NCBI GenBank assembly: GCA_009363875.1
Contig: CM018682.1
Coordinates: forward strand, 62,270,031 to 62,334,030
From: Mikania micrantha
Taxonomy: Eukaryota; Streptophyta; Magnoliopsida; Asterales; Asteraceae
Length of the DNA stretch: 64,000 nucleotides
Direction of reading: 5' to 3'
The translations under genes were made by a program, and so were the position numbers. This document shows positions 36,111 through 44,147 of this stretch, one piece after another; positions within the stretch are counted from its first letter, which is position 1, and each line of letters begins with the position of its first letter. The notes beneath the pieces are model-generated. The model ran no database searches. It was not told the origin of the DNA and saw only the letters and a program-made list of their open reading frames with translations.

Positions 36111-36432
36111 CCATGTTTATATTCCGATCGACTCTTACCATGTTTATAGTCCGATCGACTCTTACCATGTTTATAGTCCGATCGACTCTTACCATGTTTA
36201 TAGCCCGATCGGCTCTTACCATGTTTATAGCCCAATCGGCTCTTACCATGTTTATAGCCCGATCGGCTCCATGTTTATAGCCCGGTCGGCTCCATGTTTA
36301 TAGTCCGGTCGACTCTCTTGTTTATAGTCCTGTCGACTCCATGTTTATAGTCCGGTCGACTCTCATGTTTATAGCCCGGTCGGCTCCCTGTTTATAGTCC
36401 GATCGACTCCCTTGTTTATAGCCCGATCGGCT
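36111..36432. repeat. Minisatellite inside element I solo LTR
   Basis: Tandem 23-27 bp units of the form CATGTTTATAGYCCGRTCGRCT. Two alternating versions occur, TCCGATCGACT and CCCGATCGGCT. The right LTR has the same tract (53508-53802), 27 bp shorter. Confidence 0.9.
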
Positions 36433-37080
36433 GTTCGTATCCTGATACAATCAGGTCATCATTCATATTCACCCAGTACAAGTACCGGAGCATCATCATT
36501 CTCACATATCCTATAGCACGTATAGGGACATCATTCATTCATCATACATGATACACTAGCATCATACCGTCATTCATCACAATCCTCATACATTTCATGC
36601 TAGCATTATAACATCATTCATCGGGTTAATCATGGCATCTTAGGCATGTCATACTAGCCTCATTTCATCATACCATCATAACATACTAGCATCATTTCAT
36701 CATACCATCATAACATACTAGCATCGTTATCATATCATAACATCATGGTATCATACTATCATCCTAGCCACCTAGGACCTTGCCATATCCCTATAACTAT
36801 TCTCATAGTTATCGTCATGAAGCATGTGATCATAAAGTCATCATCATATCACATGCTAGCATCATTATCATGTCATGTTATTTATCATCATAACTCATTT
36901 ATCATGCATTCATCATAATTAGCATACATTCATGCATACACCATGCTAACACATAAACATGCATATATAGTCAGGGCATATCATCATTCCTTCATCATCA
37001 TCATAAGCACATAACATCATAGACATCACAATAAGCATGCATGTCAGCCCAAAACATCAAACATAAAAGAGGGTGTCTAG
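36433..37080. repeat. CAT-rich low-complexity tract in element I LTR
   Basis: Dense, irregular ATCAT/CATCAT motifs with repeated AACATACTAGCATC blocks (for example around 36690-36730). No coding potential is visible. The same tract is present in the right LTR (about 53803-54440). Confidence 0.75.
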
Positions 37081-37258
37081 AACTCACCTGATAGTAGACT
37101 CCTGTTTTCCTTAGCCAAACTCCTTAGCTAGGACTCAAGGAACCTACATCATTACATCATCCCATTACATCACATTCTTAGACTTAGAAATTATTCTAAG
37201 TCCTCATAACCAACTAGTCCCCATTATAAACTCAAGTTCCCGAATCTTAGCTAAGTAT

Positions 37259-37500
37259 CCGAAACACTGGAGGTTCATTACACACCCCATACTCGAAACC
37301 CATGTACACGAAATTCCTGGAGTTCACGAAATGGATTGTACTTGAAATCATTAAGTGTATTCGAAGTAGCATGTGTACACGAAATGGCCCTTGTACTCGA
37401 AATGCCCTGTACACGAAGTATCCTTGTAATGTCATGTACTCGAAATAACAATATACTCGAAATAACAACATATGATTTCGAGTACCCTCTATACCTGATT
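37259..37500. repeat. Dispersed GTACTCGAAAT motifs in element I LTR
   Basis: At least ten versions of TACTCGAAAT or TACACGAAAT occur in this stretch and again at 37780-37960. They are spaced irregularly, so this is motif enrichment and not a strict tandem repeat. It lies downstream of the TATA box in the direction of transcription (minus strand), with the second cluster around it. Confidence 0.6.
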
Positions 37501-37868
37501 TCGTGTACTCATCATTTCATCATTAAATGTCTCAGAAATTCATCTAAGACTTTGGGAAAGTTAGTTCTAGGTTCCTTAGGGTGTTATCTACACACTGGAA
37601 CCTCAAAGTTCCGAACTTTATGCATAAAGGTGTGAGCTTTATGCATAAGTTCCCTTTTTATATAACTATCCTAACTTTTGTATAAAAATCTAGCTTTATA
37701 TATATGAATCACTTACTTGAAGGTAGCTGATTCTCCTGGTAGAATCCCGCGCGTTTCTTCCTTTGTTTGGTCGAACAAAAGCTCGTTTCTTGGAGTTCTC
37801 GAAATCCCCTTCGTATACTCGAGACACTGTGCTTCCAGACAAAGGTTAGCACGTTTCCCAAGGCACTA

Positions 37869-37877
37869 CTATTTATA
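37869..37877 (-). promoter_or_regulatory. TATA box of element I solo LTR
   Basis: TATAAATAG on the minus strand, 193 bp inside the LTR 5' end, the expected U3 position. The same box is in the right LTR at 55239-55247. It is absent from the truncated left LTR of the longer copy. Confidence 0.65.
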
Positions 37878-38070
37878 GGCAGTGTCTTGTACTCGAAATT
37901 GTGGATTTCGAATACTTGGTTTTCGAGAACTGGTGTATTCGAACTTAAATTCGAGTACCCGACTTTGAGACCTGAACTCAGTCATTTTTCGTCCCTTTTT
38001 CTAGCAAGTTACTTACCCGTTACTCGTACGTAGAATTCAAATACTTGTATTAGAAAATTGGGGTGTTACA

Positions 38071-38412
38071 ACGGGTGATAAATTTAAATTGTTTAACCAA
38101 GAAAATACGAGATTAAAGAAAGAAATTGAAGATTTGAAGATTAAATCTGATCTCCAAGAAAAGCGAATGGATGAAGATCATGCTGATATTTCTAAGGAAA
38201 TATTAAAGTCAATATCCAAACCTGTTGAGTGTCAGAAACAAAAGAGGAAAAGGAAAACAAAGAGGAGGTCAAGAAAGTCAAGGAACAACAAGAAAAAGAC
38301 AAAGAATGTCAACTTAATTGAGTTATTGACTAAACCTTTCAACGATTATTTTCAAATAAAAAATATGATGACAAAACATGTTTATAAACCACATGCATAT
38401 AATTCAAGATAT
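38071..38412 (+). pseudogene. Fragment of unit O gag region after the solo LTR
   Basis: Starts with the ACGGG target duplication and continues the unit O gag frame (coiled coil QENTRLKKEIEDL, basic tract KRKRKTKRR, tail KPHAYNSRY). It stops abruptly at 38412 where element I LTR sequence begins. It shares ATACGAGATT and GATCTCCAAG with the copy at 55441 and not with P or Q, so the two fragments descend from the same interrupted unit. Confidence 0.85.
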
Positions 38413-38414
38413 AA

Positions 38415-38563
38415 TTCGAGAACTGGTGTATTCGAACTTAAATTCGTGTACCCGACTTTGAGACCTGAACTCAGTCATTTTTCGTCCCTTTTTCTAGCAA
38501 GTTACTTACCCGTTACTCGTACGTAGAATTCAAATACTTGTATTAGAAAATTGGGGTGTTACA
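38415..38563 (-). repeat. Element I 3' LTR, truncated to 149 bp
   Basis: Identical to 37922-38070 of the solo LTR except for one visible substitution (TTCGTGTACC for TTCGAGTACC). The deleted part includes the TATA box, so this LTR could not act as a promoter. Confidence 0.9.
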
Positions 38564-38580
38564 AGTCTCCCCTCCTTAAA
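38564..38580 (-). other. Element I polypurine tract
   Basis: On the minus strand TTTAAGGAGGGGAGACT lies directly before TGTAACACC of the LTR, the position of the plus-strand primer. Confidence 0.75.
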
Positions 38581-38582
38581 AT

Positions 38583-38601
38583 AGGTTTCGTCCCGAAACC
38601 T
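38583..38601 (-). other. Stem-loop before element I polypurine tract
   Basis: Minus strand AGGTTTCGGGACGAAACCT: 8-bp perfect stem with a 3-base GGA loop, between the pol stop codon and the purine tract. Element II has the same loop and inner stem with different outer pairs. Confidence 0.6.
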
Positions 38602-38607
38602 GCCTCG

Positions 38608-38817
38608 TTACATATCGAACAAATGTGGATACAACTTCCTCATCTCGTCTTCCAATTCCCACGTCGTGTCTGAACCCTTCCGATGCTTCCACTGAACTCT
38701 TAGTTGACGAACCGTTTTATTCCGTAGCTGCTTTTCCTTCGTATCCACAATGGCGACTGGTTCTTCAATATAGTTCAGTCGGTCATCTACCTCAATGTCA
38801 TCCAAAGGAACATGCGC
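38608..38817 (-). pseudogene. Element I pol C-terminus (chromodomain-like), separated by element II
   Basis: After removal of element II and one CTGCT copy, this frame continues without a break from LADEQ at 48417 into AHVPLDDIEVDDRL and ends KLYPHLFDM, TAA 38608-38610. It contains the QLRVQWKHRKG...TTWELEDEM pattern found at the C-terminus of Tekay/Del-type gypsy polyproteins, related to a chromodomain in position and in its W...E/D pattern. That role, targeting integration to chromatin marks, is known for chromoviruses in general and not shown here. Confidence 0.75.
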
Positions 38818-40885
38818 CTGCTTGTCGCACCCCGAGAAATCCCGTCCCGAACGGGGCGCGAGCAATACCAATCAGGATCGCAGTCTCCGGTCACACAATG
38901 TTGCGAGACCTATATGTCTGGTTTCATACGTACATCCAATAACTTGGATAAAACAGTTTAGTAGAATCAGAGTTGCGGAAGTAAAAAGTTTAAGATGTCA
39001 AAACAACAGTGTAATTATAAGTTGCGGAAGCATAAGTTAATCGGTTTTGAAAACTTAAAGAGTAGTAATGCGGAAGCGGTTTAAGTATTTAACATTAAAT
39101 AACAAAACAATTGTCAATCGTTATCAAATTGCCTAAGACACTAAAGCTGATGCATGGGACTCCATCCTAGCATCGTATCCTTGTGTGCGTGCCTTAGTTA
39201 CCTGAGAAAACATACGAGTAAAAGGGTCAACACAAAGGTTGGTGAGAGCACAGGTTTGTATCAGCAGTAAACATCAAAATGTTTAAAGTAAATGTTTTGC
39301 TGTTTTATATATCATATGCGGGTTCGAAACCGAAGCTAACATGCTGCCTCCCGCCATGTCCATCCAACTAGACAATGACAATGTTTATTGGTCAATTATG
39401 CACTGTTCCAACCTCCAGTCGGGGTGGCCATACGGCGCACAACAGTGGGGCTTGTCAGGCCCAAATAGTACTATTCAGAATTACCACGCTAAGCGCTACG
39501 CGCTATTAACGGTTCGAGATGTGTTTAATGAGGACTTATCAGTTTTGTGGATGAATGCCACACATATGTATATACGATATAAGTATGTACCAATGTACCC
39601 AAAAGTATGTATGTTGATCAAAATCAGTTGTATGCAATGTTTTCTCCCCCAAAGGTAGAAAGATAAAAAGGGGCCGTGAACTCACCTGGTAAAGCAGTTC
39701 CGGTTTATGTGGTGTTTGCGACTGTGAAAGCTAGCAGTCCTGCTAGTAAGTTCCTATAATCATATAGGTGTGAGTATGTGTTTTGTGGTGTGTTGTAATC
39801 CATACAACTCCAAGTGTCGGTGTGCCCAACCGAGTGCGTGAGTGCTGACTTGTGCTGACTCTACGAATCGTTGGTGACACGATTGTTGTGTTTATGTGCC
39901 TCAATGCACATAAGACACCAAAATGCATCCTATGACTTCAATCACATAAGTTACCATTTTTAGAAAGTTTCCATTTAGGAAAGTGTGGTTATGAAATCCC
40001 ATTTTATAAACAAATCACTCTAGTATGTTTGTAAAAACGTATGTAATTAGTTAAAATAAGTCGTTTGTGCATAAAATACCATTTGTGCCATTTTACCCAA
40101 ACAAAGTTTCCTAAAATAGTAAGTATTTGTTTAAAAGATTGTTTTCACAAATCCAAGTTTCCAATATGTTTAGAAATCATTTTTAAACATATTTCAAATA
40201 TCACAAATCATCAAATCATTCAAAAACATCAAAAGCCCTCTTTTGATTTATAAATGTTTCCTTTTATAGTAAGTTTATACAAAACCATGTTTTTGACAAA
40301 ATCAAATATCCCAAAGTGTTTCTAAACACTTCAATATACTTTTAACAACATCTAGACATGTCTAACATGTCTAGATCATCACAAATCCGAGACTTGCAAC
40401 ATAAAAGTTTCCTTTTATGGCAAGTGTACCAAAATCATCACTACACCAATCATAACTCAACCAAAACTCTAATCTAGCATTTCTAAACCATAAAGTCAGT
40501 AGATTTAAATCAATATCACTCAAAATCACCAACAAATTCGTGTTCAATAACCACATGGAGTTGCATGTGTTCAAACACACTAGCATGTGTGTTTTTACAG
40601 TATGCATGTACGATCTATCACTAGTAAACATGTAAAACTACCTTATATGCTAGGATTCGAGTCGTAGTGGATGTAGCAGGTCCTGGAAATGGCTGGAGAT
40701 GATTCTTCAACGTGTTGATGGCTTCCAAGACTTCCTTTATGATCCTAAGGCTTCCAAACACCAAGAACTTGCTCCAATGGTGCTTCCAGCAGGTTAGGAT
40801 GTTGATTCAGATGGAACTTGGTCGAGAATAAGTGAAGAAACTCGGAGAATTGGAAGAAGAACCGAGTGAAATGAGTTTGGGTTTG

Positions 40886-40893
40886 ATTATATA
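40886..40893 (-). promoter_or_regulatory. TATA box, element II left LTR
   Basis: TATATAAT on the minus strand, about 500 bp from the LTR 5' end and about 20 bp downstream of the first CG-rich hairpin. The equivalent box in the right LTR is at 47906-47913 (offset 7020). Confidence 0.55.
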
Positions 40894-40910
40894 GAAATTT
40901 TGATCTGCAT

Positions 40911-41039
40911 GGCCTTCGCGTACCGCGGAGGCCGATCAAAATTAATCACCGCGTACCGCGATGGGATTCGGGAGTATCGACTCCCGGTTTTCTTCGCGTA
41001 CCGCGAAGACTTTCGCTAAGGGCCGTCGCGTACCGCGAC
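40911..41039. repeat. Four CGCGTACCGCG inverted-repeat motifs in element II left LTR
   Basis: The core CGCGTACCGCG occurs at about 40917, 40950, 40995 and 41028. Three have longer flanking complementarity: 40911-40933 (arms GGCCTTCGCG/CGCGGAGGCC), 40991-41009 (TCTTCGCG TAC CGCGAAGA) and 41025-41039 (GTCGCG TAC CGCGAC). They stand out in AT-rich surroundings and lie just upstream of the TATA box in the minus direction. The right LTR has the same set at 47931-48059. Confidence 0.8.
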
Positions 41040-41383
41040 CAGTCTATTTCCTTGTTTTTCGATTTCTAACATTTATCTTAAGCATCTAATGCTCGTTTAA
41101 GCACATAAATACAAGTAGCACATAAGTTTGATTGATCTCCAACGTTCGTGAGATTCGTGTGTGTGTTTCGATAATTTCTCGAATTATCTTTAGTAGTTTG
41201 TGCTTGTGTTTTACGAAGTGTTTGCACGCTTGATTAATCCTAATCAACGTGTAATGCACAATTCAATAATAATCAAAATTATTGTTTTGCGTTTGTGATT
41301 AGCTCATCTAATTAAACTCAATTAAATGAAATGCAACAAGTATGGATGTGAAATGAGTGTTGCAATTTATCTAAAATTGCCGG

Positions 41384-41525
41384 GTGTCACATCATCCCTT
41401 GTTGAAAGAAATTTCGTCCCGAAATTTGGTTGTTGTTGGTAGTGTTTGAGAATGAAAATTTTGAAAATTTCTGGTTGTCACATCATCCCCTTGTTGAAAG
41501 GAAATTTCGTCCCGAAATTTATTTG
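41384..41525 (-). repeat. Duplicated LTR-start/polypurine/stem-loop segment in element II
   Basis: The segment GTCACATCATCCC...TGTTGAAA...AAATTTCGTCCCGAAATTT...TTGTTGTTG occurs twice, about 90 bp apart (outer stem-loop 41409-41427, inner 41502-41520). The inner copy carries a decayed version of the first bases of the LTR. This looks like an old duplication across the LTR/internal boundary. Confidence 0.75.
41392..41402 (-). other. Element II polypurine tract
   Basis: Minus strand ACAAGGGATGA immediately before the 3' LTR start TGTGACACC. A second near-copy (AAGGGGATGA followed by TGTGACAACC) lies about 90 bp further in. Confidence 0.65.
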
Positions 41526-41531
41526 TTGTTG

Positions 41532-41896
41532 TCGGCGTTCGACGTTGTCTTCTTTGAAAAGATGGGGATATGTGCGCATCGTTTGATCTTCACGTTCCCG
41601 CGTGAATTTAGGTCCGCGTTCCGAGTTCCATCGGACCCTGGCAATCGGAATCCGACTCTGTTTAATTAGTTTGACCTCTCGGTCCATGATCTCTACCGGT
41701 TCTCCCACGAATCGTAGTCGTTCATCCACCTGGATTTCATCCAGTGGAATCACAAGTGTCTCATCTGATAAACACTTCTTCCGATTTGAGACATGGAATA
41801 CGTTGTGAACTCCATCGAGTTTGGTTGGTAGGTTAAGTTGGTGTGCTACTGGGCCGATCCGCTTCAGGATTTCGAATGGCCCAATATTCCGTGGAT
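41532..41896 (-). pseudogene. Element II pol C-terminal remnant (GPF module and chromodomain-like end)
   Basis: Reading the minus strand from about 41890, GKLNPRNIGPFEILKRIGPV, HNVFHVS, then VIPLDEIQVDERL and ending TYPHLF can be followed. It is the same module as in element I, with clear sequence divergence. It is not joined in frame to the integrase remnant upstream: part of the region between them (the DRVLLKVSPWKG stretch in element I) is missing. Confidence 0.7.
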
Positions 41897-42560
41897 TCAG
41901 TTTTCCTCGTTCGCCAAAATAGAAGGGTGATTTGCATAGCTCTGTTGACGATCGCGAGCTGCTGCCATGCGGTTTCTATTCTGTACTATCTTCTCGGTTG
42001 TTTCATGTATAAGTTTTGAGCCAGTGAGTTGACTATCACCCACCTCTGCCCAACAGAGGGGTGATCGGTACTTCCTTCCATAGAGTGCCTCAAAAGGTGT
42101 TGCCTTGATGCTGGTGTGGTAACTCTTGTTGTAGGAAAACTCCACCAATGGTAGGTGAGTTTCCCATCTATTGCCAAAGTCTACTACGCATGCTCATAGC
42201 ATATCTTCGAGAGTTTGTATTGTACGTTCGCTCTGGCCATCAGTTGGTGGGTGGTATGCAGTACTCATAACTAACCGCGTACCAAGCGATTTTTGCAATG
42301 ATATCCAAGAGTTGGAAGTGAACTGAGCGTCTCGATCCGAAATGATGGAGATTGGCACTCCATGTCGCGAGACTACATCCTTGACATAAATTCTGGCTAG
42401 CTCTTCCATCCTCTGGTTTTCCTTGGGTGCAAGGATATGTGCTGGCTTGGTCAGTCGGTCCACAATTTTCCCAGATAGTGTGACATCCACTAGGAGTATG
42501 TGGTATCTTGGTAATGAAATGCACTGGTATTTGTTCCGGCTTCCACATGGGAACAGAGGA
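41897..42560 (-). pseudogene. Element II integrase core remnant
   Basis: Frames with short breaks read IVDRLTKPAH (first Asp), IISDRDAQFTS (second Asp), YHPPTDGQSERTIQTLEDML (Glu), then VEFSYNKSYHTSI and EALYGRKYRSPLCW. These are the catalytic core and following block of a gypsy integrase. A frameshift lies near 42500, a stop follows LEDML at 42194-42196, and the zinc-binding HHCC domain is missing. Confidence 0.78.
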
Positions 42561-42869
42561 GTGTCGATACTTTCACCATTGCTGTCTAAGGTTTCCCCAC
42601 TACGAAGAGGCATGCGCACAACTTTGTCGTGGCAAATGGTTTTTAGCTTAGTTTTTAGAAAACCATTCCCTGCCCTCTACAACATCAAAACTGCTTAGTG
42701 TAACTTGGCATGAAGTCGATCCTAAATTTATGGTTTGCTAGCTCTATAGTGCATTCTCTTAGAACGTGGTTAGCCGTTCACCATCATCTAACTCTACGGT
42801 GTATTCAGCCTTTAAGGATATTAGGGTTATGACAAGTATTTGCTAAGGTGCTTAGATATAAGACTTTTC
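42561..42869 (-). pseudogene. Element II protease remnant
   Basis: Directly after the gag stop the minus strand can be read in broken frames as YTVELDDGERLTT, ECTIELANHKFRIDFMP and VVEGREWFSKN, a recognisable retropepsin region. The catalytic motif at the end of the gag frame reads FGTG where DTG or DSG is expected. Near 42550-42560 the sequence switches straight to integrase, so RT and RNase H have been deleted. Confidence 0.65.
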
Positions 42870-44147
42870 TCAATTTCCAGTACCAAACAATACAGAAGCG
42901 TAATGATCGTTTAAGAGATACATACCTGTTGCAAGATTAGGATCATTTCTGGCTTCCTTAGCCCCAATTACGAGGGGTCGTTCCTTCGAACCGTTGTTGT
43001 TCCTGTTATTGTTTTCGTTCTCTAGGTATGGGCAGTCCTTCATGAAGTGCCCCGGCTTCCCACATTCGAAGCAACTCTTCGGTGCTTCATCCCCATTGTC
43101 TTCCGTATGGGGGCAGTCCCTTTTAAAGTGCCATGACTTTCCACATCCGAAGCAACCTTTTGGTGCTTTGAATTGCTGCGGTTGAGGCGGTGGAATTTTG
43201 GTCACGAGTTCACCCCTGCAGTTTTTAGTTGTGTGGCCTCGCTTTCCACACCATTGGCATCGGTATCTTTCACACGGTCCTTGTTTATGATGATAATCAC
43301 AGTTGTTGCACCTTGGGTTTTTGCCAGCATAGGCACCCTTACGTCGTCTTGGTGGTTGTAGAGTGGGGGTTTCATTTTGAGTGTTATCCCATTTGCGTTT
43401 GTTGTCGGTGGTTTTGATTATTGAGCCACGTGGAGGTAATAATCCTTGAATAACCGCGGTATCGGTCAGTTCATGAGCTAAGTATACGGCTTGTCGTAGG
43501 GTGGTGGGGTCAGCGGATAGTACCATATCCCGAACCTGCGGTGTCAATCCCTCAATGTATCTTTCGAGGTGTTTGTAGGCTGGGGTCACCATTTCTGGGC
43601 ACATGTGTGCCAACTCATAAGATCGAGTAGTGTATGCCTCGATCTCAGAACCAATCATCCTATGGTTCCGAAATTCCATTTCCGATTTCTGAACTTTGTC
43701 GTGACGGAAATATTTGTGGTTCATCATTCTTTTGTATTCCTCCCAAGGTATAGCCTCAGATGTTTCTCGTCCTATGATTTGAACATTTGTGTCCCACCAA
43801 GTGAGCGCTGCCCCCTCTAAGGTTCCTGTTGCGTACTTCACGTGGTCATTAACCCTACAATTGCTCATGATGAAAGTTGTTTCCATTTTCTCAATCCATC
43901 GGAGGAGGCCGGCAGCACCCTCCGTACCATCGAAAGAAGGCGGTTTGCAATCTAAGAATGTTTTGAATGTGCAGTAGGGTGGATTAGGGTTTGTTCCTTG
44001 GGTTAGTTGATTCTGGTTACATGCAGCTTCACGTGCAGCGATTTCCTCCTCAATTCGTTTGTTGATTAGTGCGTTCAGTTTTGTTGCGGTGAGGTTAATA
44101 TTTCCATGCCCTCCCGCGTTCTTGCATCCTCCAGCCATGATCTTCAT
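42870..44147 (-). CDS. gag: Element II gag polyprotein (425 aa, start of protease at C-terminus)
   Basis: Intact frame from ATG 44147. It contains a retrotransposon gag capsid region (FDGTEGAAGLLRWIEKME, ALTWWDTNV, YIEGLTPQVRDMV), then CCHC-type zinc knuckles for RNA binding: CQWCGKRGHTTKNC, CFGCGKSWHFKRDC and CFECGKPGHFMKDC are canonical, and CNNCDYHHKQGPC is degenerate. The C-terminus begins the protease (LLNDHYASVLF) and stops right after FGTGN. Gag would assemble particles and package RNA. Because gag is intact while pol is deleted, it could package its own RNA and depend on another element for enzymes; that is inference. Confidence 0.85.
   Translation of the reverse strand: MKIMAGGCKNAGGHGNINLTATKLNALINKRIEEEIAAREAACNQNQLTQGTNPNPPYCTFKTFLDCKPPSFDGTEGAAGLLRWIEKMETTFIMSNCRVNDHVKYATGTLEGAALTWWDTNVQIIGRETSEAIPWEEYKRMMNHKYFRHDKVQKSEMEFRNHRMIGSEIEAYTTRSYELAHMCPEMVTPAYKHLERYIEGLTPQVRDMVLSADPTTLRQAVYLAHELTDTAVIQGLLPPRGSIIKTTDNKRKWDNTQNETPTLQPPRRRKGAYAGKNPRCNNCDYHHKQGPCERYRCQWCGKRGHTTKNCRGELVTKIPPPQPQQFKAPKGCFGCGKSWHFKRDCPHTEDNGDEAPKSCFECGKPGHFMKDCPYLENENNNRNNNGSKERPLVIGAKEARNDPNLATGMYLLNDHYASVLFGTGN

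Larger units (their letters stand above)
35699..38070 (-). repeat. Element I solo LTR (gypsy)
   Basis: On the minus strand this 2372-bp sequence runs TGTAACACCCC...GGGGCCTCACA and is flanked on both sides by ACGGG (35694-35698 and 38071-38075), so it is a complete TG...CA LTR with its own 5-bp target duplication and no internal region. It matches the right LTR of element I (53096-55440) except for one extra 27-bp repeat and some 15 substitutions noted by eye. Solo LTRs arise by recombination between the two LTRs of one element. Confidence 0.9.
38823..41391 (-). repeat. Element II 3' LTR (left)
   Basis: 2569 bp; minus strand TGTGACACCCGG...GGTGCGACA, TG...CA termini. No coding region is credible inside; the longer open frames occur identically in the other LTR. 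CG-rich hairpins at 40911-41039 and a TATA box at 40886-40893 form a plausible U3 promoter. Confidence 0.92.

Noticed and set aside
35942..36280. Repetitive frames in the element I LTR minisatellite (YKHGKSRSD-type and MFIVRSTLT-type)
   Set aside because: Shadows of the 27-bp repeat.
37247..37635. 74-aa and 99-aa frames in the element I LTR
   Set aside because: Overlapping on opposite strands in LTR sequence rich in TACTCGAAAT motifs; no coding evidence.
39341..39658. 105-aa plus-strand frame in element II LTR, repeated at 46361
   Set aside because: Identical in both LTRs only because the LTRs are duplicates; it is antisense to the element and matches nothing I recognise.
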